This document shows positions 55,427 to 64,000 of a stretch of DNA of 64,000 nt, piece after piece. A model generated the notes under the pieces. The model was not told the origin of the DNA. It worked only from the letters and a program-made list of their open reading frames with translations, and made no database searches. The position numbers were made by a program, and so were the translations under genes. Each line of letters opens with the position of its first letter. Positions within the stretch are counted from its first letter, which is position 1. This DNA is from CAVTLG01 sp963735495. GTDB lineage: Bacteria > Chloroflexota > Ktedonobacteria > Ktedonobacterales > Ktedonobacteraceae. The DNA lies in contig CAVTLG010000009.1 in assembly GCA_963735495.1 (NCBI GenBank), forward strand, positions 1,364,001-1,428,000, written 5' to 3'.

Positions 55427-57313
55427 CTATGAAGATGTGGCCACCTGGGAGGTTGCATCCCAGGTAACGGGTAAGCCTTCCATTTGCATAATGCGCAAGG
55501 CATTCCTCGTCGGCGATGGTCCAGAGCGCAGAATGTAATCAAAGACCATCTGCCCATTCACAATATCTTCCCTGAAGTGATAATTTTTGATGGCCGGGAA
55601 GAGGTCCGCGAGCTTGACCAACTCCAGATCGTGGGTTGAGATAGCCCCAACACATTTCTGTCCGAGCAGTGCCCGTATATAGGCCTCACTGCCAATCAGT
55701 CGCTCGTAGTTGTTGGTGCCTTTGAAGATCTCGTCGATCAAGAAAAAGAGCGGGAACTGCGTCCCCTGCTCCACTTCCGTCAACAGACCTTTGAGACGAC
55801 GTACCTCCGCGTAGAAATAGGAATAGCCGTCAGCCAGGGAGTCAGTGACCTTGATGCAAGCATAGAGTTCGTAGAGCGAGGTTTGTAAAGACGTTGCATT
55901 GACCACACTGCCGGCAAATGCCAGACACAAGTTTACACCGATTGAGCGCAAAAAGGTGCTCTTACCGGCCATGTTTGAGCCGGTAATCATGATCAACTCA
56001 CCCGGCTCGTTGAGATGGAAATCATTCACTACCTTGTGCTCTTTGGCAATCAGTGGATGGCCTAAACCTCGCGCACGGAACGTGGCTGACGTATCCTGGG
56101 CCTTACCCGTCACGATGTCCGGGACAACATACTCTGGATTGAGATAGGCAAAATTGGCGAGAGAACAGAGCGCTTCCAGTTCATACCAGACGTCAAGCCA
56201 GGTGGGCAAATACTCTGTTACCAGCGCCTTGTCGCGCTTGAGTTGCCAGGCCGTGTAGAAACCCAGCGGCACCAGTGCGTTCATGGCCAGCCAACCATTT
56301 ATGTTGCCTGCCAGGCTAGCTCTTTTCGTGATCTGCCTCAGCTTCGGCAACAGGATAGACGGACGACGATCCCCATGCAAGAAGAAGGGTTCACATAACA
56401 TGCGCAGTTGCGAGTGCTTCTTATAAGGATATTTTTCCAGGTACGTGAAGATCGTACTCAATTGATCAAAGACGAGGTTAACAAAGCCTGCATCCTGCCC
56501 AATATGCTCGAACTCCTTGCGCTTCATCATGAACCATCCAATATAGAGAAACCAGGCCAGAATGCAAAAAACCGGTGGCAGTGCAAGAAACATATAGAGA
56601 GCAAACAATACAAGTGCGAGGACCCAGAGACCGATAGTCACAGAGATGGTCGTCAATGACAATGTGGGCACAGTCTGCTCTTCATCCTCAAGCCAGGCGA
56701 CTAACCTTTCACCATCCAGCGCCTCACTTGAGAAACGCGTGGCGAAGAGCGAATTGATCAGCAGCCTGTCACGAAAACGGGTCAACGGCACCAGCTCTTG
56801 CACCAGAGCCTGTCTGTTGCGAATAGCATCCAGGTCTGGTACACGATTGAGCAACCAGTCCAGCAGCAGTTGTGTCCCCTCAAAGGATACAGCGGTATTG
56901 ATCAGCTGGTGCAACGAACGTCCACCACTGATATCCAGATCGTTATTAAAGGGATGATCAGGTGCCACTTCAATCAGAGGCAAGGGCGGCATGTTATCCC
57001 AGTCCAGTTGGATGCGCGCAATTTGCGCATTGATCAACTGCAACCAGGATTTATATTTGAGAAAACTGAGCGCAATCTTCGAGGTGGTGCTACCAAGCAG
57101 CACAATACTGACGATTCCGGCAATGATCACCAGACCACCCAACCAGCGCGCCGCCGCCAGGGCCGGGATAGACACAATGATACCAGCCACAAAAATGAGG
57201 AGTTGCAGCATTTTATAGGAGTTGCTACGCTCATTTAAGTGTGCCATGCGGCGTTCTAGTCTTGCAACCCGCTGTTTCAGCACCACAAGGCGATCTTGCG
57301 ATGTATGTCCCAT
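55427..57313 (-). CDS. Membrane-anchored MutS-like ATPase
   Basis: 628 aa. C-terminal MutS ATPase domain: Walker A MITGSNMAGKSTFLRS (~430), Walker B FFLIDEIFKGTNN, and STHDLELVKLADLFPAIKNYHF. The middle is MutS core-like (helical lever region). Unlike MutS it lacks the mismatch-binding domain and has two hydrophobic hairpins (~35-80 and ~215-260). An N-terminal coiled coil precedes the first pair. Such membrane MutS paralogues have no established function. ATG 57313 follows AGAGG. Confidence 0.88.
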   Translation of the reverse strand: MGHTSQDRLVVLKQRVARLERRMAHLNERSNSYKMLQLLIFVAGIIVSIPALAAARWLGGLVIIAGIVSIVLLGSTTSKIALSFLKYKSWLQLINAQIARIQLDWDNMPPLPLIEVAPDHPFNNDLDISGGRSLHQLINTAVSFEGTQLLLDWLLNRVPDLDAIRNRQALVQELVPLTRFRDRLLINSLFATRFSSEALDGERLVAWLEDEEQTVPTLSLTTISVTIGLWVLALVLFALYMFLALPPVFCILAWFLYIGWFMMKRKEFEHIGQDAGFVNLVFDQLSTIFTYLEKYPYKKHSQLRMLCEPFFLHGDRRPSILLPKLRQITKRASLAGNINGWLAMNALVPLGFYTAWQLKRDKALVTEYLPTWLDVWYELEALCSLANFAYLNPEYVVPDIVTGKAQDTSATFRARGLGHPLIAKEHKVVNDFHLNEPGELIMITGSNMAGKSTFLRSIGVNLCLAFAGSVVNATSLQTSLYELYACIKVTDSLADGYSYFYAEVRRLKGLLTEVEQGTQFPLFFLIDEIFKGTNNYERLIGSEAYIRALLGQKCVGAISTHDLELVKLADLFPAIKNYHFREDIVNGQMVFDYILRSGPSPTRNALRIMQMEGLPVTWDATSQVATSS

Positions 57314-57667
57314 AAAAACCTCTTTATTTCACAAATCGAGTAGATGTGTTGTACTATGAATGCGCCAGAAACATATGAGCAATAAGATAACAAGCAAGAG
57401 AAACCTGGCAGCCGCAGCTTAGCGGACCGGGGGCCCTCCTGAAAAATACCTGTAGCTAGCCTCATCATACGCCTGATAGTGCTTGCAGCGCAATACCTAT
57501 ATGGGTACAGCTTACCAGTGTCGTGATGCTCATCAGTGGTGTAAAAAACGCATATCATGTATTCACCAGTACCAGAGATCAGGTAAATAGTTACTTTTAC
57601 AAAGCATGACAAGTCGTCTAAAATAGACACATGAATTTTTGTTTTGCCTATTTTCACGGAGTTAAAC
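57314..57667. other. Divergent intergenic region between the MutS-like and GH3 genes
   Basis: 354 bases with the promoters of both genes. No gene or clear operator recognised; the inverted AT-rich sequences are too weak to call. Confidence 0.5.
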
Positions 57668-58942
57668 ATGCGCAGCTATATACCCACAAGACAATGGAGG
57701 AGAAGCTCTGCACCATACTCAGTATGGCTTACTCTATGCTGTCTTAGCATATTTCTGTCGAGTTGTACTAACATATTGAATAGTACAGATACACATAGTA
57801 GTACGGTGACAAACCCGGCGATAGCAAGCACACAGTCAGCACAACCTAAAACAGATGCGACAGGTGTCCCCCTGGAAGCAACGACAAGCGCCCAGCTCGC
57901 CAGGGTCCAGCAGATTATGAAGGGTATGTCGTTAGCACAGAAGCTAGGCCAGATGATCATGGTAGAGTATTTCGGCAGCTCGGGTGGCTACGCAGGAACA
58001 GATTTGCCAGCGATGATCAAACAGGATTATGTAGGCGGCGTACTCTATCAAGCAGTCAACAACGACTTTATTGCGCCTACCGATACCGTGAGTGGACTAA
58101 AAAGCCTTTCAGATCAGGCAATGCAAGATGCACAGATTCCATTGCTGATGGCTATCGACCAGGAAGGCGGACAGGTCGCCAAACTTTCCACGTTCTTTGG
58201 CCCAGTACCGTCCGCGGCACAGATGGCGCAAAGCGGGAATCCGAATACAGTACTGAAAGATGCCGAACAAGATGCCACATGGATGAAAGAGGTGGGTATC
58301 AATGTGGACCTCGCACCCGTGGTCGATGTAGGGCCAGAAACAAATCTCTTAGAAGATCGCCAATTCAGTGATAATCCACAGACGGTTTCGACCTATGCCG
58401 GCGCATTCCTGAACGGACTGCAACAACATGGCATTATCGGCACCCTGAAGCATTTTCCTGGACTGGGGTCATTGGCCGATGATCCCGCTGAGGACCCCCA
58501 CCAGCATTTACCCATCGTCACCCGTACGCTGAGCCAGTTGGAAAGCAGTGATTTCGTCCCCTATAAAACGCTCATTCAGCAGGATAATCCGGCCATGGTG
58601 ATGACAACTGATGTAATTGATCCGGCGATTGATGCTACATTGCCTGCGGAATTCTCGCCGAAAGCGATTCAATTGCTGCGCCAGCAATTGGGCTTCAATG
58701 GCGTCATCATTACCGATGGTCTGTATATGGTCGATGAAACCTGGAGCCTGAGCCAGGCTGCCGTGATGTCATTCGAAGCGGGCGACGATATGATCGAAGG
58801 TCCCTATACAGCCGACCAGGTCTCAAGTGTGGTCTCCGCAGTTGAGCAGGCCATCCAGGCCGGAAAAATCAGCCAGACCAGTATTGATCAGTCGGTACAG
58901 CGCATCTTGCTCATGAAGATGCAATATGGATTACTGAAATAA
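57668..58942 (+). CDS. GH3 family beta-N-acetylhexosaminidase-like lipoprotein
   Basis: 424 aa from ATG 57668 (CGGAG upstream). Lipoprotein signal SIFLSSC (Cys33). Single TIM-barrel GH3 domain as in NagZ: DQEGGQVAKL, LKHFPGLGS with the His-containing loop (DPHQHLP), and nucleophile Asp in GVIITDGLYM. No second domain. It probably removes GlcNAc from muropeptides or chitin fragments outside the cell; NagZ of Gram-negatives is cytoplasmic, so the exported form is like that of Gram-positives. Confidence 0.9.
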   Translation: MRSYIPTRQWRRSSAPYSVWLTLCCLSIFLSSCTNILNSTDTHSSTVTNPAIASTQSAQPKTDATGVPLEATTSAQLARVQQIMKGMSLAQKLGQMIMVEYFGSSGGYAGTDLPAMIKQDYVGGVLYQAVNNDFIAPTDTVSGLKSLSDQAMQDAQIPLLMAIDQEGGQVAKLSTFFGPVPSAAQMAQSGNPNTVLKDAEQDATWMKEVGINVDLAPVVDVGPETNLLEDRQFSDNPQTVSTYAGAFLNGLQQHGIIGTLKHFPGLGSLADDPAEDPHQHLPIVTRTLSQLESSDFVPYKTLIQQDNPAMVMTTDVIDPAIDATLPAEFSPKAIQLLRQQLGFNGVIITDGLYMVDETWSLSQAAVMSFEAGDDMIEGPYTADQVSSVVSAVEQAIQAGKISQTSIDQSVQRILLMKMQYGLLK

Positions 58943-58954
58943 ATCTCACAAAAA

Positions 58955-58990
58955 GAAGCCTGAAGGAATATACCCTTCAGGCTTTCATTT
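58955..58990 (+). terminator. Rho-independent terminator after the GH3 gene
   Basis: AAGCCTGAAGG (58956-58966) and CCTTCAGGCTT (58974-58984) form an 11-bp stem with a 7-base loop, followed by TCATTTTC. Located 14 bases past the stop codon. Confidence 0.85.
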
Positions 58991-59029
58991 TCTCCTCCGC
59001 GCTCCCTCCACACGATCCAATTTACAACT

Positions 59030-59500
59030 CCAGAAGCACTCTCCATCCCTATCCACATCTTCTACCACTCCCAACCTCCGCCACATCCCTCTATCCCTAC
59101 CAATTGCTTCTCTATCACTCCCAACCTCCGCCACATCCCTCTATCCCTACCAATTGCTTCTCTATCACTTCCAACCTCCACCACACCCCTCCATCCCTGT
59201 CTACTTGCTTCTCTCTACCACTTCCAACCTCCACCACACCCCTCCATCCCTGTCTACTTGCTTCTCTCTACCACTCCCAACCTCCACCACACCCCTCCAT
59301 CCCTGTCTACTTGCTTCTCTCTACCACTCCCAACCTCCACCACACCCCTATCTACTTTGTCTCTCTACCACTTTAAACTTCCACCACATACCCCTCTATC
59401 CCTGTCTACTTCGCTTCTTCTATCCTCCCCCAACCTCCACCACACCCCTCCATCCCTTTCTACCTGACTTCTTTTATACATTCCCAACCATCCGCACATC
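59030..59500. repeat. Polypyrimidine minisatellite (50-53 bp units)
   Basis: About nine imperfect units of the type CCAACCTCCACCACACCCCT then CCATCCCTGTCTACTTGCTT. Period 50 bp for the first units (CCAACC at 59071, 59121, 59171) and exactly 53 bp later (59171, 59224, 59277, 59330). The plus strand is almost pure C/T/A with very few G. It can be read as a proline/leucine-rich frame but lacks gene features. Follows the GH3 terminator. Confidence 0.9.
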
Positions 59501-59510
59501 TATCTTATAT

Positions 59511-60173
59511 ATTTAGAAGCATATATTTTCGGAAGAGATACCGATTTTTCACTGCGACCACCCTCTCACCCCTGCGCCACCACCGCCATACAAACAAGAG
59601 CGAACCGCGCGTGTTTCCCATCTCTGCCGCCATCGCCACCTGCACTTCGTCTCTCTTCCGTTTACATGCATACTATAACATGCCATGATGAAGAAGCTAT
59701 GAACAGTGAGCCTGTGTAGATGAATTTTTATTTGTCTATTGAGGTGGGTGGTGCTGCATATAGATTACGATATTTTCATCTTATAACCATCGCGTTTAAA
59801 ATTTGCTACGCGCCGCTATTTTTCCAGTGTTTGCGCCCTTTAGCGCTGCGCAATCTTATGAGGTCCAATGCTGATAGAGGAGTTTCACGATCTCAAACGC
59901 CAGGTTGGGGAGATGCTACATCCCGCTTTAACCCATACGGGGATAACACAGGCAAACATAAATCGTAATTATTCAGTCGGGAACGACAACCACACGGGCT
60001 TGTCGCTACGCGGGGAGAGCGCGCAAGGGGTGGGCCAACGACAACCGCAAGGGCTTGTCGCTACGCGGGATGGAGGCGATGGCACTCTCCTACGCGTAGC
60101 GGCGGGGCTTGCCCCCGCTGATATCCAGCTGACCCGAAAGCTACCATAAATCAAGCTGGTCGGGAATGGAGCC
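59511..60173. other. Intergenic region with dispersed repeats
   Basis: 660 bases. An 82-codon frame (59720-59968) has no ribosome site or recognisable protein. From 59985 to 60125 there are two copies of the intergenic palindrome (GACAACC...GGGCTTGTCGCTACGCG at 59989 and 60040), and GCGGGGCTTGCCCCCGC (60101-60118) as a small hairpin. Confidence 0.55.
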
Positions 60174-60719
60174 TCAGGCGTCCAACATGGCACGGATAAA
60201 GCCAATACCTACCGCTAACCAATCAAATGAGCGCGTCCAGGCCACCCACTCGCGCTGCGTAGGCCAGGCAGGCTTATAACGTGGAATCATTTCTTTGGGC
60301 ATCACAGTAGCCCATTGCGTGCCTTCACCCAGTCCACCAGGGGTAATACGCACAGAAATGTTGAAGACAGTCTCTTGAGGCAAACGCTGCTTCCAATCGG
60401 GCATCGTACGCAAAAGCGGATCACGTCTCCACATGCTCATAAGAGCCGGTACACTCGACACACTGTCAGATGTACGCTGCAAAGTGACGACCTGACCGAC
60501 AACCACTGTACGCTCCCATTCGGGGAAACGCAACCAGACGGCGTAACGGTATTCGTCCAGACCTGACGAGGCAATCAGAGATACACGCTCCTCACGCGCC
60601 AGACGCTGCTCGGTATCGCGCTGCCAGAGTTGTACCATGGCATCCAGTCGTCGCTGCTTGTCTTGCGCGCTGAGCTGCGCAAACGCACCTGTGTCGGATG
60701 GGTATGGTTGTGTATGCAT
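60174..60719 (-). CDS. Hypothetical protein
   Basis: 181 aa from ATG 60719 (AAAGG upstream). Helical, basic N-terminus (LSAQDKQRRLDAMVQLWQRD), then a beta-rich part (YRYAVWLRFPEWERTVVVGQVVTLQ, VFNISVRITPGG) and a Trp-rich end. No family recognised and no membrane segment. It follows the pseudouridine synthase gene by 13 bases, so both are likely cotranscribed. Confidence 0.6.
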   Translation of the reverse strand: MHTQPYPSDTGAFAQLSAQDKQRRLDAMVQLWQRDTEQRLAREERVSLIASSGLDEYRYAVWLRFPEWERTVVVGQVVTLQRTSDSVSSVPALMSMWRRDPLLRTMPDWKQRLPQETVFNISVRITPGGLGEGTQWATVMPKEMIPRYKPAWPTQREWVAWTRSFDWLAVGIGFIRAMLDA

Positions 60720-60732
60720 AGGGTTCGACCTT

Positions 60733-61698
60733 TCAAGATGCACTGATACTATACTCCTGCAAGGATAGCATATACAACGATTGCCATACTTGCCACAGGA
60801 GCGGACAGTATGCTTCCAACCAGGTCAGCAAATCAGGTGCCAGCGGCGCGGCAAAAGTAACCTGTTCGTTATCAGGATAACGCTGCAGTTTGAGGCTATA
60901 CGCATGCAAAAATTGACGCGTCAGTAGCGTTTCTGGCCTGTCGATAACTGGCGCGTAGGTTTGATCGCCGACAATGGCATAGCCAAGAGCTGCGAGATGC
61001 GTACGTATCTGATGGGTACGCCCACTAATGGGACGCACATCAAGCAAGGCATATCCACGCTCCACGGCCAGGACCCTGATACAGGTAGCAGCAGGCTGTC
61101 CCTCAGGACCAACAATACAGCGCCGACGATCAGCCGGGTCTCGCTGTAGAGGACCGTCCAATAGAAATTCATCTCGTGCAGATAAAGAAAAGGCATTGTC
61201 GTCATCGGCAGGAAACTCTTGTCCAGCAGCTAGCTTCCTCGTCACAGTAAAAGTGGTACGCGGCTGTGACCAGGTATATGCTCCCGCCTGCACAAGCGCG
61301 AGATAGCGCTTCACAATGCTATGATCCTGGAACTGTCTCACAATGTGACGACGTGCGCGCTCGGTACGGGCTAGCGCGACGATGCCAGAGGTGTCTTTGT
61401 CCAGACGATGGAGCAGGCAGGGGCGCGGCAATTGGCCCTCTTCTTGCCAGAGGCGAGCAGTGCGCTGGTCGCGCAACATCTGCTGGATAGCGGGTGGTGC
61501 GGCAGCCCATGCTGGATCGTCAGGCAAGGCAGAAGGTTGCCAGTCATCTGGTCCCAATTGCTGCGTATAAGACAGCAAGGCATCCCACAGTGTACCATCG
61601 GCGTGCTTATAGGTGGGATGAATGACGATACCCGCAGGCTTATTGACCAGGAGCAGGTGGTGATCTTGATAAATGATGGCAATATCAGTAGTGTTCAT
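60733..61698 (-). CDS. RluA-family pseudouridine synthase
   Basis: About 321 aa. Catalytic motif LLHRLDKDTSGIVALARTE (Asp nucleophile), preceded by YQDHHLLLVNKPAGIVIHPT and followed by GRTHQIRTHLAALGYAIVGDQTY; all RluA/RluD-type hallmarks. No S4 domain at the N-terminus. An insert of ~45 residues (TQQLGPDDWQPSALPDDPAW) lies before the catalytic motif. ATG 61698 is preceded by TATACT with a 6-base gap, so the mRNA may be leaderless; an upstream ATG (61746) is possible. Confidence 0.9.
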   Translation of the reverse strand: MNTTDIAIIYQDHHLLLVNKPAGIVIHPTYKHADGTLWDALLSYTQQLGPDDWQPSALPDDPAWAAAPPAIQQMLRDQRTARLWQEEGQLPRPCLLHRLDKDTSGIVALARTERARRHIVRQFQDHSIVKRYLALVQAGAYTWSQPRTTFTVTRKLAAGQEFPADDDNAFSLSARDEFLLDGPLQRDPADRRRCIVGPEGQPAATCIRVLAVERGYALLDVRPISGRTHQIRTHLAALGYAIVGDQTYAPVIDRPETLLTRQFLHAYSLKLQRYPDNEQVTFAAPLAPDLLTWLEAYCPLLWQVWQSLYMLSLQEYSISAS

Positions 61699-61770
61699 GC
61701 CAGGAGTATAGCATACTTTTCCTGGCTCATAGTACCCTTTCATCACTCGCCAGTTCAGTTATAAAGCTGC

Positions 61771-64000
61771 CTATTTTTTTTGAAGAACCCTTCGCTTTTC
61801 TGACAACCAATCATCCAGAACGTCGTCAATATTGCCTGCCGGATGTACATTTCCCATAAAATTCATCTCCAACTTTAAACGAATCCTATTGTTTGCTTTC
61901 TTATTTTTATATGCCTGTTCTAGCTCCGCTCGTAATATTTCTAATAATTTTACGCCCTCGTCTTTCTGCTTTTTTTGCCCATCTACGTCATCTTTAGATT
62001 TTTTGACAAATTCCATAAATCCATTTGCTTCCTCGCTTTTTGACAATTCCGCGTCAAAAAATGGGTCTTTATGTGCATCTTCCAGATAATCTGCTTCACG
62101 CTTCTTATAATCGCGCTGGAGTTTGAATATGTCTCGCTCTAATCGATTTCTTTCTAGATTCAGGAAGGCACGCAGCGCATCCTCAGAGACACCCTTCTCA
62201 TGCATTTCCTTCTGAGTCTGTTTAGACTTGAGAAGTCCTTCAATCTGACTCCGTTCATCTTGCAGAGGCTTAGACGCTTCAGCTAATTCACTTTGCACCA
62301 CTTGCTGTTCTCTCTCCACTGCCATCTTCTTGTCAGCATAATACCCCCCATACAGATCTTTACGCGCATCCCGCAGATCCTTCACAGCGCCTCTCCCCTC
62401 TATAGGACCCAATGCAGCTATAGTTATTTCTTGATTCAGATGCTGTATCTCTAGTCGCGTAAGCTCAACTCTGAGCGGCAACACCTCTTGCATCCATTTA
62501 GCATTGTGTTCTTCTTTTTCCTCTGGTCGGCTTTTCCATCCTCCCGGTGAGAAGAGGGATTTCCCTCTATCCTCTCCAAACTCGTGGAGCTTAACCGCAA
62601 TTCTACTCTCACAATTTTGTATTTGCGCTTCTATGTCTGTTTTTCTAAGTTTCGCTGCATCTATTTCCGCTGCATCTATTTCTCCTTGCATATCACTTAT
62701 CAAGCTCTTTTTCCGCTGTTCTTCACTACCATCTCTATCTACAGTACGATCACTAGCTTTTTCCCTTTGCCACGTTCTTAGTTCACCCTCACTAATATCC
62801 TTATCCACACGTAATTGCGCTAACTTATTTTCGGCCCGGCCTAGATTTGTAGTTTGCTCTTTTCCTTCTACACTTAATACTTCTTTTTTACAATAGGCCA
62901 AATCCAGTCGCCATTGACTTGCCTCTTTTTGTAACTCTGCCCTTCTTGACTCTATCTCCGGTGAATCTCCTGCTAAAGCAAACACTTCAGCATTTATTAC
63001 CGTGATATGTTCATCGGTTAATTTACTCAGTTTATCATACTGCTCACCTCGCTCTTTTGCATCGCTGGCATCTACGATTTTATATTCTTGTGCGTGTTTT
63101 TTTAAGAGGCGGATCTGTTTTTGTTCTTCTTGTAGTTGTACTTGCAGCTCTGGTTCTGTCTGGCTCTTTTGTCTGGCCTCAATCTCAGCAACATTCGCTG
63201 CCGCTTCTTTTTTCCTTATATCCAGATCTAGCAATTCTATTTTTGCTTTTCCTCCTCTATTTGCCAAAGCAGCTTTTAGTGCCGTCCTTTTGGTATCTCT
63301 TATATTCTCGTCCGATTCTTCTAAGATACCCGCTAATTCTTGATACAATGAGTCCAAGTTTCGCATATTTTGAATAAGGCGATATGCCCAAAGATGCTCG
63401 TCAATGCTTACCTCTAGCAATTTGCCGATGCGCTCATTTAGCTCTTTTCTTTTTGCATCCAGCTTCGCTGGCTCTTCGCTGGTATTCCCTGCTATTTTTT
63501 TATCGTTGTATTCCTTGAGTCGAGCGTCGAGTAACGCTAGTAACTCTCCACGACGCTGATCACGCACACCACCAGCATTTGTCGTTAGCTCCAGTTCCAG
63601 TTGTTTCTGGCCTATCACCAGCTCAGATCGTGCTTCCTTCCGCGCAGCCAGCTCAGCTTTCGACTTATCATCATCCCATTCTCTCGATGAATTTATTGCT
63701 GTAATCCTTGTGTCATGATCCTCAATGCGTCTCGCGATTTCTGTCTGTTGATCACTACGTAACTTCGCTAAAGCGGCGCGCCGATCTGGCTGATCACCAG
63801 GTGCGGCAAGTACTAATCTCAGCCTGCTGCTGTCTCGCTCCAGTCTCTGCCCTGAAAGCAGCAAATCTGTGTCTTTCTCGATAAATGCAGGATTATTTTG
63901 GTCTTCCTCTCCTGACCGCAAAGCATTGCGTGCCTCTTCATTATCCCTGATACGTTGATTCACATCTTTTAATTCCCGGAATTGCTTCAACTCCTCTCCT
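61771..64000 (-). CDS. Large coiled-coil protein (5' end beyond window)
   Basis: More than 740 residues visible and open to the right edge; a TTG at 63990 is in frame, preceded by AGGAGAGGAG, but the frame continues past it. Nearly the whole sequence is charged heptad-like helix rich in Glu, Lys, Arg, Leu and Ala (RREELNERIGKLLEVS-like segments), without signal, membrane helix, zinc site or P-loop in the part seen. AT-rich compared with neighbours. Could be a phage tail, surface or SMC-like arm protein; nothing seen decides. Confidence 0.7.
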   Translation of the reverse strand, partial: GEELKQFRELKDVNQRIRDNEEARNALRSGEEDQNNPAFIEKDTDLLLSGQRLERDSSRLRLVLAAPGDQPDRRAALAKLRSDQQTEIARRIEDHDTRITAINSSREWDDDKSKAELAARKEARSELVIGQKQLELELTTNAGGVRDQRRGELLALLDARLKEYNDKKIAGNTSEEPAKLDAKRKELNERIGKLLEVSIDEHLWAYRLIQNMRNLDSLYQELAGILEESDENIRDTKRTALKAALANRGGKAKIELLDLDIRKKEAAANVAEIEARQKSQTEPELQVQLQEEQKQIRLLKKHAQEYKIVDASDAKERGEQYDKLSKLTDEHITVINAEVFALAGDSPEIESRRAELQKEASQWRLDLAYCKKEVLSVEGKEQTTNLGRAENKLAQLRVDKDISEGELRTWQREKASDRTVDRDGSEEQRKKSLISDMQGEIDAAEIDAAKLRKTDIEAQIQNCESRIAVKLHEFGEDRGKSLFSPGGWKSRPEEKEEHNAKWMQEVLPLRVELTRLEIQHLNQEITIAALGPIEGRGAVKDLRDARKDLYGGYYADKKMAVEREQQVVQSELAEASKPLQDERSQIEGLLKSKQTQKEMHEKGVSEDALRAFLNLERNRLERDIFKLQRDYKKREADYLEDAHKDPFFDAELSKSEEANGFMEFVKKSKDDVDGQKKQKDEGVKLLEILRAELEQAYKNKKANNRIRLKLEMNFMGNVHPAGNIDDVLDDWLSEKRRVLQKK

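Noticed and set aside
59030..59500. CRISPR array
   Set aside because: Repeats are imperfect and continuous, with no spacer sequence.
59104..59516. Proline/leucine-rich protein gene
   Set aside because: All three plus frames are open because the tract has few purine-rich stops; no ribosome site; explained by the minisatellite.
59720..59968. 82-codon gene
   Set aside because: No ribosome site; its end overlaps dispersed repeats.
1..64000. tRNA, rRNA or phage genes
   Set aside because: No cloverleaf with a proper T-arm, no rRNA sequence and no capsid, terminase or integrase gene was recognised on reading both strands.

Overview
The window reads as ordinary chromosome from a Chloroflexota bacterium, most likely the class Ktedonobacteria. 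That is an inference from intermediate GC, many small palindromic intergenic repeats of the GTAGGG(G/A)C...CCCTAC type, zinc-ribbon pseudokinases, APC/KimA-type permeases, ABC operons of mixed ancestry and abundant IS/TnpB debris. No rRNA, tRNA or CRISPR was found, and nothing looks like phage.

Layout, left to right. 1-396: edge-truncated TetR gene. 0.5-8.5 kb (- strand): carbohydrate-uptake operon lacI, lipoprotein binding protein, two CUT1 permeases, clan GH-A glycosidase; a 38-bp tandem repeat lies between binding protein and permeases. 8.8-13.1 kb (-): ChlI/MoxR-like AAA+ ATPase (frameshifted), VWA protein, rsmG. 13.4-15.5 kb: KimA-like permease. 15.7-18.4 kb: a mobile-element scrapyard with structured three-way-junction repeats, two tandem 107-bp MITEs, an IS630 element and an N-truncated TnpB with its right-end hairpins. 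18.6-23.6 kb (-): a DUF3303 gene and a GntR(YtrA)-type regulator with two ABC transporter modules. 24-30.1 kb: a KdpD sensor divided into two genes, KdpE, and an APC permease between them, with no kdpFABC. 30.2-33.9 kb: TolB-like lipoprotein, GNAT remnant, small acidic protein, and an IS4 element inserted inside a palindromic repeat. 34-40.2 kb (-): complete livKHMGF branched-chain amino-acid transporter. 40.9-45.5 kb: coaE, a caspase-fold/TPR/membrane protein lacking both catalytic residues, and an ABC-F ATPase. 45.7-48.1 kb: an AT-rich three-gene operon (OLD-like AAA ATPase, PD-(D/E)XK-like protein, HicB-like protein) that looks like a horizontally acquired defence system. 48.4-53.9 kb: pyrE, slipin-NfeD pair, MFS transporter, zinc-ribbon pseudokinase. 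54-64 kb: DUF4349 lipoprotein (frameshifted), membrane-anchored MutS-like ATPase, GH3 lipoprotein, a polypyrimidine minisatellite, RluA-type pseudouridine synthase, and a large coiled-coil protein running off the right edge.

Three things stand out. First, several copies of a 45-50 nt element near 15.76-16.16 kb share a conserved core and layout but have covarying helices. Second, the 45.8-48.1 kb operon is a candidate undescribed defence system. Third, five genes are each broken by a single extra base in a short A/T run next to a C/G, which more likely reflects sequence error than five independent pseudogenes. Gene ends are given for the start codon judged best by ribosome-binding site and family alignment. 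Functional names rest on motifs recognised by eye, not on database searches.
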